Positions 43,445 through 53,160 of a stretch of DNA of 64,000 nt are shown piece after piece. The translations under genes were made by a program, and so were the position numbers. The DNA is from Sulfitobacter sp. HNIBRBA3233. Its GTDB lineage: Bacteria; Pseudomonadota; Alphaproteobacteria; Rhodobacterales; Rhodobacteraceae. The stretch spans positions 620,001 through 684,000 of the forward strand of contig NZ_JBEFLP010000001.1 of the NCBI RefSeq assembly GCF_040149665.1. Direction: 5' to 3'. The notes beneath the pieces were generated by a model. The model saw only the letters and a program-made list of their open reading frames with translations, ran no database searches and was not told the DNA's origin. Numbering within the stretch: the first letter of the stretch is position 1; each line of letters starts with the position of its first letter.

Positions 43445-44545
43445 ATGGCCGATATTTCGGGAACTTCTGGAAATGACAGCATCGTCGGAACCGAAGAGGA
43501 CGACCGCATCTCCGGTGGCGACGGCATCGACAGCTTGGAAGGACGCGGCGGGGACGACCTGATCGAGGGGGGCGCGGGCGCCAGCCTGATCGTGGGTGGC
43601 GCGGGCAACGACACGCTTGTGGGCGGTCCGCAGACCGATGATTTCTTCGGTGGTGACGGCGATGACCTGATCACCGGCAACGGCGGCGGTGATCTGTTCA
43701 ACGGGGGCGCCGGTGCCGATACGATGACCGGCGGCGAAGGTCGTGACGTTTTCTACAACGTCACTGCGGGCGATGTGATCGACGGCGGCGAGGGCGGCGA
43801 CGATTTCGACCGCATCAACGCCGAAAACGGTATTCCCGAAGGCGGCAGCATCCGTGTGGACCGTGATCCGGACAACCGCGAAAACGGGACCATCAACTAT
43901 TTCAATGCCGATGGATCCGAGGCGGGCACCATTGATTTTCGCAATATCGAGAAAGTCGTTCCCTGCTTTACACCCGGCACAAGGATCGCGACGCCCCGTG
44001 GTGAGGTCGCCGTTGAAACGCTGTCGGTGGGCGATCGCATCATCACGCGCGACAACGGTCTGCAGGCGATCCGCTGGATCGGGCGCCGCGAGATGTCGCG
44101 CGACGAACTCGATGCGGCGCGCCACCTGTGTCCGGTGCGGATCTCCAAAGGCGCGCTTGGCAATGATCTGCCCGAGCGCGATCTGGTGGTCTCTCCCAAT
44201 CACCGTGTTCTGGTGGCGAACGACAAGACAGCCCTCTATTTCGAGGAAAGCGAAGTTCTGGTCGCCGCGAAACATCTGACCGGATTGCCCGGTGTCGAAA
44301 TCCTCACGGGGCGCGAGACGACCTATATCCACCTGATGTTCGACCAGCACGAGATTATCCTGTCCGACGGCTGCTGGAGCGAAAGCTTCCAGCCGGGGGT
44401 GAATTCGCTTGCCGGTGTTGGAAATGCGCAGCGTATCGAATTGCTGGAGATTTTTCCCGAACTCGCGCGGCGCGAAGGGATCGAAAACTACGTCTCGGCG
44501 CGGCGCAGCGTCAAGGCGCACGAGGCGGTTCTGCTGCTCAAGTAG
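43445..44545 (+). CDS. RTX-Hint protein, short paralogue
   Basis: A 366-aa protein: RTX nonapeptides (about 1-105), a pre-Hint module (about 106-172, INAENGIPEGGSI...NADGSEAGTIDF) and a Hint domain from Cys174 (CFTPGTRIATPRG) to the end. The Hint part is 193 residues, exactly as long as that of the upstream giant protein and aligns without gaps at high identity. The start has a poor ribosome binding site. It carries extra Cys residues (HLCPV, DGCWSE) absent from the paralogue. It looks like the minimal form of the same architecture and arose by local duplication. It lies 290 bp downstream; GCGTTAACC (43384-43392) occurs in the gap. Confidence 0.88.
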   Translation: MADISGTSGNDSIVGTEEDDRISGGDGIDSLEGRGGDDLIEGGAGASLIVGGAGNDTLVGGPQTDDFFGGDGDDLITGNGGGDLFNGGAGADTMTGGEGRDVFYNVTAGDVIDGGEGGDDFDRINAENGIPEGGSIRVDRDPDNRENGTINYFNADGSEAGTIDFRNIEKVVPCFTPGTRIATPRGEVAVETLSVGDRIITRDNGLQAIRWIGRREMSRDELDAARHLCPVRISKGALGNDLPERDLVVSPNHRVLVANDKTALYFEESEVLVAAKHLTGLPGVEILTGRETTYIHLMFDQHEIILSDGCWSESFQPGVNSLAGVGNAQRIELLEIFPELARREGIENYVSARRSVKAHEAVLLLK

Positions 44546-45149
44546 CGTCTTGCCGCGCGCGCCAGCGGTCCCAGTCTTCGGGCGTGTCCAGATCGGTCAC
44601 CGCATGGGCATCGGGCAGGGGAACAAGACTGGTCTGCGCGCGGTGGCGCGCGACCACTTCACGCCCGCCAAAGTCACCATCGGCGTGCATCAGATCGGGC
44701 CAGAGGGATTGCGTGAAAACGATTGGATGGCCGGGTGTGCCGTCGGCCATGCAGCCGCGCCAGATGCGGGTCTTACCATCCGCGCGTCCGGCTGCGGCCA
44801 GAAGGCGTTGCATATCCTGCGTCGTAATCTCGGGCATGTCGGCAAGGGCCACCATCACCGCGCGGGCGACGCCGAGGGCCGCAATCCCTGCCCGTAAAGA
44901 GGCGGACATGCCGGCAGAGGCATCCGCAACCTCAACCAGCTGCGCCTCCAGACCCCGGACCGCGTCGTAACGCGGATGGGGCGCGGGCGGCAGGGTGACG
45001 AAAACATCGGCATCCGTCGCGGCCATGGCGCGCTGCACCTGTCGGCGCAAAAGCGGGATGCCATCGACGCTCTCCAGCAGCTTGTCACGCCCGCGCATCC
45101 GGCGCGAGGCGCCGGCGGCAAGCATCAGTATCGGTATGTCACGGGTCAT
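44538..45149 (-). CDS. Molybdenum cofactor nucleotidyltransferase (MocA/MobA-like)
   Basis: A 203-aa NTP-transferase. The nucleotide loop LAAGASRRMRGRDKLL at 10-25 and ALADMPEI (about 100-107) are typical of MobA/MocA enzymes, which attach CMP or GMP to molybdopterin. Length and lack of extra domains fit MocA (CMP) better than MobA, but this is not certain. Its start is four bases after the stop of the dehydrogenase gene upstream, suggesting co-transcription. The 3' end overlaps the RTX-Hint gene by eight bases. Confidence 0.85.
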   Translation of the reverse strand: MTRDIPILMLAAGASRRMRGRDKLLESVDGIPLLRRQVQRAMAATDADVFVTLPPAPHPRYDAVRGLEAQLVEVADASAGMSASLRAGIAALGVARAVMVALADMPEITTQDMQRLLAAAGRADGKTRIWRGCMADGTPGHPIVFTQSLWPDLMHADGDFGGREVVARHRAQTSLVPLPDAHAVTDLDTPEDWDRWRARQDAT

Positions 45150-45153
45150 GCGG

Positions 45154-47571
45154 TCATCCGCGCATCCGCGCGCCGTCGGGGTCGAGCAGCGGCGCGGTTA
45201 TCAGCCGCGCGCTGCGCATCTGCCCGAGGATTTCGATCTCTACCGCCAGTCCTTCGGCGATCAGCTCCGGTGGCACAAACCCCTGTGCGACGGATTTGCG
45301 CGCGTGATGTGAATACCCGCCGGAGGTACAGAACCCCACCACCGCACCGTCGTGCCAGATCGGCTCATACCCCTGCACATCGGCGTCCTCGGCATCTACC
45401 TCGAAGGCAGCGAGCCTGCGGCGCGGACCGGTCTCGCGTTCGGCTTCTGCCGCGGTGCGACCGATGAAATCGCTGCTCTTGGTCCAGGCGATGAAACGGT
45501 CCAGACCGGTTTCGGCGGCGGTGTAATCCGGTCCGAATTCCAAAAGCCATGCCCCGAAGAACCGGTCAAGCCGGAGCGACATCATCGCGCGCATCCCGAA
45601 GGGCGTGATCGCGAAGGGCTGGCCCGCCTGCCACAGCGTATTCCAAAGCGTGCGCTGCGCCATCGCATCGCAGTAGATCTCGAACCCCAGATCGCCGGTA
45701 TAGCTGACCCTCTGGACGATGCAGGATACCGGCCCGACGGTCAGCCTGCGCACATCGAGGAACGCCATATCGCCGATTTCCTCAAGGGTACATTCCGCGA
45801 GGACATCGCGCGCCTGCGGCCCCGCAATCTGGAACCCCGTCACCCGGTCCGAGATATTCTCGACCCGCACACCGTCCTGCGCGTGGCTGTCGAACCACCG
45901 CATGTGGTAGGCCTGCGCACCGTAGGACGCGGTCAGCTGGAAGGTCTCGGGCCCGAGGCAGGAGACGGTGAAATCCCCGATCAGCCGCCCCTTGGGCGAC
46001 AGCATCGGGGTCAGCGCCAGCCGCCCCTGCTGCGGGACCCGCCCGGCCATGATCCGGTCGAGCCAGTCGCGCGCGCCCGGTCCGGTCACGCGGTATTTGC
46101 CGAAATTCTGCACCTCGTTGATGCCGACGCCGCCGCGCACTGCGGCCACTTCGCGGGCGGTGGCCGCAAAGGCATCGGAGCGGCGGAAGGAAGGGGTTTC
46201 ATAGCGGGGTTCATCCCCCGTGGCGAAATAGTTCGCCACCTCCAGCCCGTACTGATGGCCCCAGACCGCCCCCATGCCGGTAAAGATATCGTACATCGGT
46301 GTGGTGTGGTGCGGACGGGCGGCGGGCAGTTCTTCGTTGGGGTAGCTGACAGAGAACCGGTGGCGGTAGTTCTCGATCACCTTGGGCAGCGTGTACCCCG
46401 GGCCGATCCAGTCGCCGAAACGGGCCACATCCATGGCAAAGACATCGCGCTCGGGCTCTCCCTCGATCATCCATTGCGCCAGTGTCAGGCCCACACCGCC
46501 CCCCTGGCTGAAGCCCGCCATGACCCCGCAGGCGGACCAGTAGTTGCGCAGCCCCGGCACCGGCCCGACCAGCGGATTGCCATCGGGCGCGAAGGTAAAG
46601 GGGCCGTGGATGACGTTCTTGATGCCCGCGCGTTCCAGATCGGGGAAGCGGCGGTAGGCAAAGGCGATGCTGTCCTCGATCTTGTCGAAATCGTTGTCCA
46701 GCAGGTCCTGCCCGAAGCTCCACGGAGTGCCGCCCACCGCCCAGGGGCGGCAGCGCTGTTCGTAAAAGCCGATGCACAGGCCGCGCCCCTCTTGCCGCAG
46801 ATAGCTTTCGCCGGCGGGGTCCATGACGTGGGGGTGCTCGACCCCGTCGCGCATCATCTCTTCGATAAGCGGAACGGGTTCGGTGACCAGATACTGATGC
46901 TCCATCGGGTGCAGCGGCAGATAGATGCCCGCCATCGCCGCGACCTCGCGCGCCCACAGACCGCCCGCGTTGACCAGATGTTCCGCGTGGACCGTGCCCT
47001 TGTCCGTCACCACATCCCACGTGCCGTCTGGGCGCTGGTTGGTCTCGCGCACCATGCAGTGGGTTTCTATCGTGGCACCACCCAGCCTGGCCGCGCGGGC
47101 GTAGGCGTGGGTCGTCCCCGACGGATCGAGGTGTCCGTCCAGCGGATCGTAAAGACCGCCGATCACGCCTGTGACATCGGTGACAGGCGCGATCCGCGCG
47201 ATTTCCTCGGGACCGATGATTTCGGTCTCCAGCCCCATGAACCGGTGCTTGGCGCGTTCGGCCAGCAGCATGTCGAACCGGTCGCGGTTGTCGGCAAGCG
47301 TCACGCCGCCCACATGGTGCAACCCGCAGGACATGCCGGTGATCTCTTCCAGTTCCTTGTAGAGGCGGATCGTGTACCCCTGCAAAGCGGCCATATTGGT
47401 ATCGCCGTTGAGCGTATGAAACCCGCCCGCCGCGTGCCATGTGGATCCCGAGGTCAGCTCGGACCGCTCCACCAGCATCACGTCCGACCAGCCGAGCTTT
47501 GTCAGATGGTAGAGAACGGAGGCTCCGACGACACCGCCACCGATGACACAGACGCGGGTGGATGTTTGCAT
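45154..47571 (-). CDS. FAD-GcvT dehydrogenase, dimethylglycine/sarcosine type (copy 1)
   Basis: An 805-aa enzyme with an N-terminal FAD domain (GGGVVGASVLYHL at about 11-23), the covalent-FAD His46 in STWHAAG, a central FAO_M region, and a C-terminal GcvT (tetrahydrofolate) domain from about 420. This is the layout of dimethylglycine dehydrogenase, which removes a methyl group and passes it to folate. GGAG precedes the ATG at 47571. It is followed by the MocA-like gene and is divergent from the DUF2254 gene. Exact N-methyl substrate is not determined. Confidence 0.9.
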   Translation of the reverse strand: MQTSTRVCVIGGGVVGASVLYHLTKLGWSDVMLVERSELTSGSTWHAAGGFHTLNGDTNMAALQGYTIRLYKELEEITGMSCGLHHVGGVTLADNRDRFDMLLAERAKHRFMGLETEIIGPEEIARIAPVTDVTGVIGGLYDPLDGHLDPSGTTHAYARAARLGGATIETHCMVRETNQRPDGTWDVVTDKGTVHAEHLVNAGGLWAREVAAMAGIYLPLHPMEHQYLVTEPVPLIEEMMRDGVEHPHVMDPAGESYLRQEGRGLCIGFYEQRCRPWAVGGTPWSFGQDLLDNDFDKIEDSIAFAYRRFPDLERAGIKNVIHGPFTFAPDGNPLVGPVPGLRNYWSACGVMAGFSQGGGVGLTLAQWMIEGEPERDVFAMDVARFGDWIGPGYTLPKVIENYRHRFSVSYPNEELPAARPHHTTPMYDIFTGMGAVWGHQYGLEVANYFATGDEPRYETPSFRRSDAFAATAREVAAVRGGVGINEVQNFGKYRVTGPGARDWLDRIMAGRVPQQGRLALTPMLSPKGRLIGDFTVSCLGPETFQLTASYGAQAYHMRWFDSHAQDGVRVENISDRVTGFQIAGPQARDVLAECTLEEIGDMAFLDVRRLTVGPVSCIVQRVSYTGDLGFEIYCDAMAQRTLWNTLWQAGQPFAITPFGMRAMMSLRLDRFFGAWLLEFGPDYTAAETGLDRFIAWTKSSDFIGRTAAEAERETGPRRRLAAFEVDAEDADVQGYEPIWHDGAVVGFCTSGGYSHHARKSVAQGFVPPELIAEGLAVEIEILGQMRSARLITAPLLDPDGARMRG

Positions 47572-47733
47572 GGGGCTCTCCGTGGCGGTGCTTTGGCTAT
47601 GGCCAACCTTGGCGCGCCGCCGGGGACAGGGCAAGGGGCGTGCGCGACATGTGGAGCGCAGCAGCGGCGCCTCTATGCCAAATAGCGCAACCTTGCCCTT
47701 GGCGCTGGCCCGGCACCGCGCTACGTGCATTCC

Positions 47734-49158
47734 ATGGAAAATTCGAAAGACCACGCATCGGAAAAGCTGTCCAAGGCCGGCGACAAGCTGGCGCAACAGC
47801 CTATTCTGAAACGTCTGGGCCACCGGTTGCAGGATGTCTGGCCTGCCCATCTGATGCCGCGCACGGTGGTGCGCAAGCTGAGCGAATACGCCCGTAAACT
47901 CTGGGTCAGGGTGCTGGCGATGGGGTTGCTGAGCGTTCTCGCACTCGGCCTGACGCAGATCCTTGAACCACTGGTGCCCGACAAGATCGCCGAAAGCCTG
48001 ACAGGTCAGGCCGCCGACCGGCTGCTGCAAATCATCGCCAACGCGATGCTGGCGGCCACGATCTTTTCCATCACCGTCATGGTCAGCGTCTACCGCGCAA
48101 CATCCCAGCAATGGACGCCGCGGGTGCACCGGCTGATCATACAGGACAGGACCACGCAGAACACCATCGCGGTTTTCATCGGCGCCTATGTCTATGCGCT
48201 GATCGCGATCATCCTGCGCGAGCTCGGCGTCTACACCGACGACCGGTCCTTCGTGCTCTTCGTGACCACGGTTCTGGTGCTGGCGGTGATCGTGATCTAC
48301 CTGATCCGCTGGGTCCTTCACCTTCAGGGTTTCGGCAGCCTGATCGACACCACCCGCCAGATCGAGGAGGTGACCTCGCAGAACTTTACCGATCGTCTGC
48401 ACAATCCCTGTCTGGGGGCGAACCCGTTGGTGGGCGATATCCCCGAAGACGCCCGCGTGATCAAAGCGGGGCAAAGCGGCTATATCCAGAAGATCTATCC
48501 CGAAACCCTGAATGCAGAAGCCCGCGCCCATGGCGTCGACATCTACCTGTGCGAGAACGTGGGCAGTTTCGTTTTCCTCAACGAACCGCTGGCGATGGTG
48601 GTGTCCAAGGACGATCCCAATTCGGACGGTCAGGAATACGAAGAGATCGACGCCGCCATAGAGGCCAATATCGTCATCGGTGACGTGCGTATCTTCGATC
48701 AGGATCCCCGCTTTGGGCTGATCGTGATGGGCGAGGTGGCGTCAAAGGCGCTGTCGCCGGGGATCAACGATCCGGGCACCGCGATCGACGTGATCACCCG
48801 CATCGGGCGCATTCTGTCGGACTATACCGACGAGACCAAGACCGACCGCGACGATGTGCTGGAGCGGCTCTATGTGAAACCGCTCAGCCCCGCGGACCTG
48901 CTGGACGACGGCTTCGGGGCTCTGGCGCGGGACGGCGAAACCCTCGTGGAGGTGCAGATCCGGCTTCAGGATACCCTGAGCGGCCTGCGCCGCCATCCCG
49001 ATGAGGGTCTGTCGCGCGAGGCGCGCAATCTGGCCGAACTCGGATTGCACCGCGCCCTGGCGGCGATGCAGTTCGAGCGCGACCGCGAGAAACTGCGCGC
49101 GGCGTCCGATCCCGACGTTGTCGCGGCGGTGGACGAGAAAATGGGGCAAAGCGCCTGA
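47734..49158 (+). CDS. DUF2254 membrane protein
   Basis: A 474-aa protein with four transmembrane segments in the first 200 residues (about 55-75, 100-118, 148-168, 180-202) and a large cytoplasmic C-terminal domain with the conserved GDIPEDARVIKAGQSGYIQ and ALSPGINDPGTAIDV stretches of DUF2254. The start at ATG 47734 is chosen over GTG 47725; ribosome binding sites are weak for both. Function unknown. It lies between two FAD-GcvT dehydrogenases, divergent from one and in line with the other. Confidence 0.85.
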   Translation: MENSKDHASEKLSKAGDKLAQQPILKRLGHRLQDVWPAHLMPRTVVRKLSEYARKLWVRVLAMGLLSVLALGLTQILEPLVPDKIAESLTGQAADRLLQIIANAMLAATIFSITVMVSVYRATSQQWTPRVHRLIIQDRTTQNTIAVFIGAYVYALIAIILRELGVYTDDRSFVLFVTTVLVLAVIVIYLIRWVLHLQGFGSLIDTTRQIEEVTSQNFTDRLHNPCLGANPLVGDIPEDARVIKAGQSGYIQKIYPETLNAEARAHGVDIYLCENVGSFVFLNEPLAMVVSKDDPNSDGQEYEEIDAAIEANIVIGDVRIFDQDPRFGLIVMGEVASKALSPGINDPGTAIDVITRIGRILSDYTDETKTDRDDVLERLYVKPLSPADLLDDGFGALARDGETLVEVQIRLQDTLSGLRRHPDEGLSREARNLAELGLHRALAAMQFERDREKLRAASDPDVVAAVDEKMGQSA

Positions 49159-49275
49159 AGGATCGGCCGCATGGGGCAGGTCGGGCAGCGACGAAAGGTG
49201 TCGTGAACGGGCAACCCCCGTGGCGCGGCCTGTCTCAGGGTGGAGGCAGGCGAAACACCTTTGCGAAAGAATGCC

Positions 49276-51699
49276 ATGCGGACCCATGCCCAAGCTGTCG
49301 TGATCGGAGGCGGCGTGATCGGCTGTTCGATCCTCTACCACCTGACCAAACTTGGATGGACCGATGTTGTCCTGCTGGAGCGCGATGAGCTGACCAGCGG
49401 CTCGACCTGGCACGCGGCGGCCAACATCCACGGTCTGCACGACAACAACAACATCACCCGCATCCAGAACTACACGATGGATCTCTATAATGCGCTGGAG
49501 GCGGAAACCGGGCAGAGCTGCGGGGTGTTCCAGCCCGGATCGCTCTATCTGGCCCAGACCGAGGCGCGCGAACACCAGCTGCGACTTCAGGCGGCGAAGG
49601 CGAAATACTACGACATGCCCTTTCGCGAAATCGACCGCGCCGAGGCGGAGGCGTTGCACCCGCTGGTGGATTTCGACGGCATCCGCTGCATCATGTTCGA
49701 AGAGAACGGCGGCAATGTCGATCCGTCCGGCGTGACCAATGCCTACGCCGCAGGGGCGCGCGCGGCGGGGGCCGAGATCATCCGCTTCTGCCCCGTGACG
49801 GGAACCGAACAGCAACGCGACGGCACTTGGATCGTGCGCACGGCCAAGGGCGATATCGCGACGCAATGGGTGGTCAACGCGGCAGGTCTGTGGGGCAGGG
49901 AAGTTGCGGCACTTGCGGGGATCACGCTGCCGCTGCAACCCACCGAACACCAGTATTTCGTGACCGAAACGATTGCCGAAATCGCGGGTCTCGATCGCAG
50001 GCTTCCCTCCGTGGCCGACCGCGACGGCGAATATTACCTGCGGCAGGAGGGCAAGGGCCTGCTGGTTGGCGCCTACGAGCGCGATGTGCGGCTCTGGGCC
50101 GAGGACGGCACGCCGCAGGGGTTCGGGCACGAGCTCTTTGCCGACGATCTGGAGCGGATCGAGGACAACATGATGCGTGCCATCGCGCGGGTGCCCGCCG
50201 TGGGAGCGGCAGGCATCAAGCGGGTGATCAACGGGCCGATGATCTGGTCGCCCGACAGCAATGTCCTGTTCGGTCCGGTGCCGGAGCTGCGCAACTATTT
50301 CTGCTGCAACGGGATCATCCCCGGCTTCTCGCAATCGGGCGGCATGGGGTTGCTGGCCGCCGACTGGATCGTGACCGGCGAAAGCCGCTATGACATGTTT
50401 GCCTGGGATCTGGCCCGGTTCGGCGATTGGGCCGATGCGGCCTTTACCAAGGCGCGGGTCAAGGACCAGTACGCGAACCGCTTCAAGATCCATTTCCCCG
50501 GTGAGGAACGCAGCGCCGGACGCCCCGCGCGGATGCGCCCCGCCTACAAGATGCAGCGCGATCTGGGCGCTGTCTTCGGCCTGAACGCAGGCTGGGAGCA
50601 CCCGCTTTATTACGCCAGCGAGATCGGGACCGAGGACCAGACCCACGGCTTTACCCGCCAGCCGTGGTGGGACACTGTCGGGCGCGAGTGCCGGATGTTG
50701 CGCGAGAACGCGGGCATCATCGACATCTCCAATTTCGCGAAATACCGCTGTGCGGGGCAGGGGGCGGAAGCATGGCTGAATGCTGTCTTTGCCAACCGGA
50801 TGCCGCGGGCGGTGGGGCGGTCCTGCCTGACGCCGCTCATCGGGGTGCGCGGCGGGATCGCGGGGGATTTCACGGTCACGCGACTGGCCGAGGATGAATT
50901 CTGGATCATCGGATCGGGGATGGCGGAACGCTACCACGCCCGGTTCTTCGCACAGGTGCCGCTGCCGGAGGGCACATCCTTCGAAAGCCGCACGCAGGCT
51001 TTCTGCGGGTTCAACATCGCAGGGCCAAAATCGCGCGATATGCTGCAAAGGCTCACCAATACCTCCCTTGCGAATGCGGATTTTCCGTTCATGCGGTCGG
51101 CGTGGATCGACATCGCGGGCATCCGGTGTCTGGCGCTACGGGTGTCCTTTACCGGTGATCTGGGCTGGGAGTTGCACTGCGCCGAAGCCGACCAGCCCGC
51201 GCTCCTCGCTGCGCTCCTCGCTGAGGCGGCGCACCACGGGGCGGGGTGCGTGGGCTCACGCGCGCTGATGTCGCTGCGGATCGAGAAAGGCTACGGTTCT
51301 TGGGGCCGTGAGTACAGCCCCGAATACTGGCCGCAGGAAGTGGGTCTGGACCGGCTGTGCAGGACCGAGAAGGAGTTCCTCAACAAGGCTGCCGTGACCG
51401 ACACGCTGGCCCGGCCGGCGCGCGAGAGGCTGGTTTTGCTGGAACTCGATGCAGAGGACGTGGCCGCCTCGGGGGCCGACGCATCGGGAGGCGAGCCGAT
51501 CTTTCTGGGCGGTCGCGGTGTGGGGCGCGTGACCTCGGGGGCCTACGGATATTCCGTGGGTAAATCGCTGGCGCTGGCGTTCCTGCACGATGTGGCCCAA
51601 GGGGAGCGGGTCGAGGTGATGGTGCTGGGCCAACCGCACCGCGCGCGGGTGATGGCCGCGCCGCCGTTCGACGCCGATGGCAGCCGGTTGCGCGGCTAG
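49276..51699 (+). CDS. FAD-GcvT dehydrogenase, dimethylglycine/sarcosine type (copy 2)
   Basis: An 807-aa paralogue of the enzyme at 45154. Same layout: GGGVIGCSILYHL (about 11-23), His46 in STWHAAAN, FAO_M, and C-terminal GcvT. The first ~50 residues align without gaps with copy 1 but the interiors diverge widely, so the duplication is old and the substrates probably differ. The ATG at 49276 has only a weak GAAAGA upstream. An intergenic repeat follows the stop. Likely an N-methyl-amine demethylating dehydrogenase. Confidence 0.88.
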   Translation: MRTHAQAVVIGGGVIGCSILYHLTKLGWTDVVLLERDELTSGSTWHAAANIHGLHDNNNITRIQNYTMDLYNALEAETGQSCGVFQPGSLYLAQTEAREHQLRLQAAKAKYYDMPFREIDRAEAEALHPLVDFDGIRCIMFEENGGNVDPSGVTNAYAAGARAAGAEIIRFCPVTGTEQQRDGTWIVRTAKGDIATQWVVNAAGLWGREVAALAGITLPLQPTEHQYFVTETIAEIAGLDRRLPSVADRDGEYYLRQEGKGLLVGAYERDVRLWAEDGTPQGFGHELFADDLERIEDNMMRAIARVPAVGAAGIKRVINGPMIWSPDSNVLFGPVPELRNYFCCNGIIPGFSQSGGMGLLAADWIVTGESRYDMFAWDLARFGDWADAAFTKARVKDQYANRFKIHFPGEERSAGRPARMRPAYKMQRDLGAVFGLNAGWEHPLYYASEIGTEDQTHGFTRQPWWDTVGRECRMLRENAGIIDISNFAKYRCAGQGAEAWLNAVFANRMPRAVGRSCLTPLIGVRGGIAGDFTVTRLAEDEFWIIGSGMAERYHARFFAQVPLPEGTSFESRTQAFCGFNIAGPKSRDMLQRLTNTSLANADFPFMRSAWIDIAGIRCLALRVSFTGDLGWELHCAEADQPALLAALLAEAAHHGAGCVGSRALMSLRIEKGYGSWGREYSPEYWPQEVGLDRLCRTEKEFLNKAAVTDTLARPARERLVLLELDAEDVAASGADASGGEPIFLGGRGVGRVTSGAYGYSVGKSLALAFLHDVAQGERVEVMVLGQPHRARVMAAPPFDADGSRLRG

Positions 51700-51704
51700 G
51701 CGGA

Positions 51705-51775
51705 GGCGCGGGGGCCAGCCCCCGATCTGCGCGAGACGCGCAGATCCCCCCCGGAGTTTAGCGGCAAAATGGAGA
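51705..51775. repeat. Interspersed intergenic repeat, copy 1
   Basis: GGGGCCAGCCCC, then a perfect GATCTGCGCG-AGA-CGCGCAGATC hairpin (51724-51746), then CCCGGAGTTT and GGCAAAATGGAGA. The first, third and fourth blocks recur in the same order at 62944-62892 on the opposite strand. It sits six bases after the dehydrogenase stop and ends at the convergent CNNM gene. Confidence 0.8.
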
Positions 51776-51780
51776 GCCTG

Positions 51781-53088
51781 TCAGAGCTTGCGGATCTTCA
51801 GCTCGGTGATGCGGTTGCCGACGCGTTCGGCGACTTCGAAACGAAAGCCGTGGAACAGGAACACCTGTCCCCGCGTCGGGATCATCTGCGCCTCGTGGAT
51901 CACCAGACCGGCGACTGTATTGGCCTCGTCGTCGGGCAGGTTCCAGTCGTTCGCGCGGTTGATGTCGCGGATCGTCATGGCGCCTTCGACAAGGTAGTGG
52001 CCGTCTTCGGACTGCTTGATCTCGAGATCGCCATCGGGGTCGAATTCATCGGTGATCTCGCCCACGATCTCTTCGAGGATATCCTCGAGCGTGATCAGGC
52101 CCTGAAGCGATCCGTATTCGTCCACGACCAGCGCAAAATGGGTCCGGCGGTGCAGGAACTGGCGCATCTGTTCGTCCAGCGTCGAGGTTTCGGGCACGAA
52201 GTAGGGCTCCATCGCGACCTCGCGGATATCGAATTCCTTGAGTTTGGCCGCATCGCCGTCCGGGCCGCCGATCAGCTTGTACATCGCGCGCAGCAGATCC
52301 TTGGCGTGGATCACGCCGATGATGTTTTCCTGTTCGTCGCGGAAGACCGGCAGGCGGGTATGGTTCGAGCGCAGGCACTGGTCGAGGATATCCGCCGGAT
52401 CGTCGTCGCAATTGATCATCTCGATGCCCGAGCGGTGGAGCATGATTTCCTCGACCGTGCGTTCGCGCAGATCCAGCGCGCCGAGGATCCTGTCGCGGTC
52501 CTCTTTTTCGACCACGCCTTCGGAGTGCCCCAGTTGCAGCGCACCGGCGATTTCCTCGCGGACGGCGAGGATGTTGCTGTCGGGGTCTACCGCGACGCCG
52601 AGCAGGCGCAGGATTCCGCGCACGAAAAAGCGCACGGCGCTCACGACCGGCGCGAAGACCAGCACGACGATGCTGATCGGTGCGGAAACCAGTGCCGCCG
52701 CGCGTTCGGCGTTGGTGATCGCGTAGGTTTTCGGCAGCACCTCGGCGAAGACGAGAACCAGAAGCGTCATCACCAGCGTCGCCAGTGCCACGCCGCTTTC
52801 CCCGAAGAGGCGCGTGAACAGCGCCGTGGCCAGCGACGCGGCAAGGATGTTCACAAGGTTGTTGCCCAGAAGCACCGAACCGATGAGCCGCTCGTTATCC
52901 TCGGTGATCTTTAGCGCCCGTTCCGCCCCCATGGATCCGCGATCGGCCTGCGTGCGCAATTTGCCGCGCGAGGCGGCGGTCAGCGCGGTCTCTGACCCCG
53001 AGAAGAAGCCGCTAAGGACGAGAAGCAGAAGAATGATGAGGCTGGAGATCCAGAATGCCGTGTCAGCCGTTGCCTGAGGCATATCCAT
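51781..53088 (-). CDS. CNNM/CorC-type transporter protein (DUF21 plus CBS pair)
   Basis: A 435-aa protein with an N-terminal DUF21 membrane domain (about 1-185, four segments, with SGFFSGSETALTAASRGKLR), a CBS pair (about 205-340) and a C-terminal CorC/HlyC domain (about 350-435). Members export Mg2+ or Co2+ or modulate such transport; some are named hemolysins for historical reasons. The ATG at 53088 has AAAAGG upstream. It is divergent from the metallophosphoesterase-like gene. Confidence 0.92.
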   Translation of the reverse strand: MDMPQATADTAFWISSLIILLLLVLSGFFSGSETALTAASRGKLRTQADRGSMGAERALKITEDNERLIGSVLLGNNLVNILAASLATALFTRLFGESGVALATLVMTLLVLVFAEVLPKTYAITNAERAAALVSAPISIVVLVFAPVVSAVRFFVRGILRLLGVAVDPDSNILAVREEIAGALQLGHSEGVVEKEDRDRILGALDLRERTVEEIMLHRSGIEMINCDDDPADILDQCLRSNHTRLPVFRDEQENIIGVIHAKDLLRAMYKLIGGPDGDAAKLKEFDIREVAMEPYFVPETSTLDEQMRQFLHRRTHFALVVDEYGSLQGLITLEDILEEIVGEITDEFDPDGDLEIKQSEDGHYLVEGAMTIRDINRANDWNLPDDEANTVAGLVIHEAQMIPTRGQVFLFHGFRFEVAERVGNRITELKIRKL

Positions 53089-53160
53089 GTGGGTAACCTT
53101 TTGTAGAGATGTGCGGGTAGTTATGGGGTCAACCCATAGGTCATTCAAGGAGCGAGCGCC

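Noticed and set aside
45352-47685. Long plus-strand frame opposite the first FAD-GcvT dehydrogenase
   Set aside because: Low-complexity His/Arg/Gly composition typical of an antisense frame; the minus-strand enzyme has full motifs.
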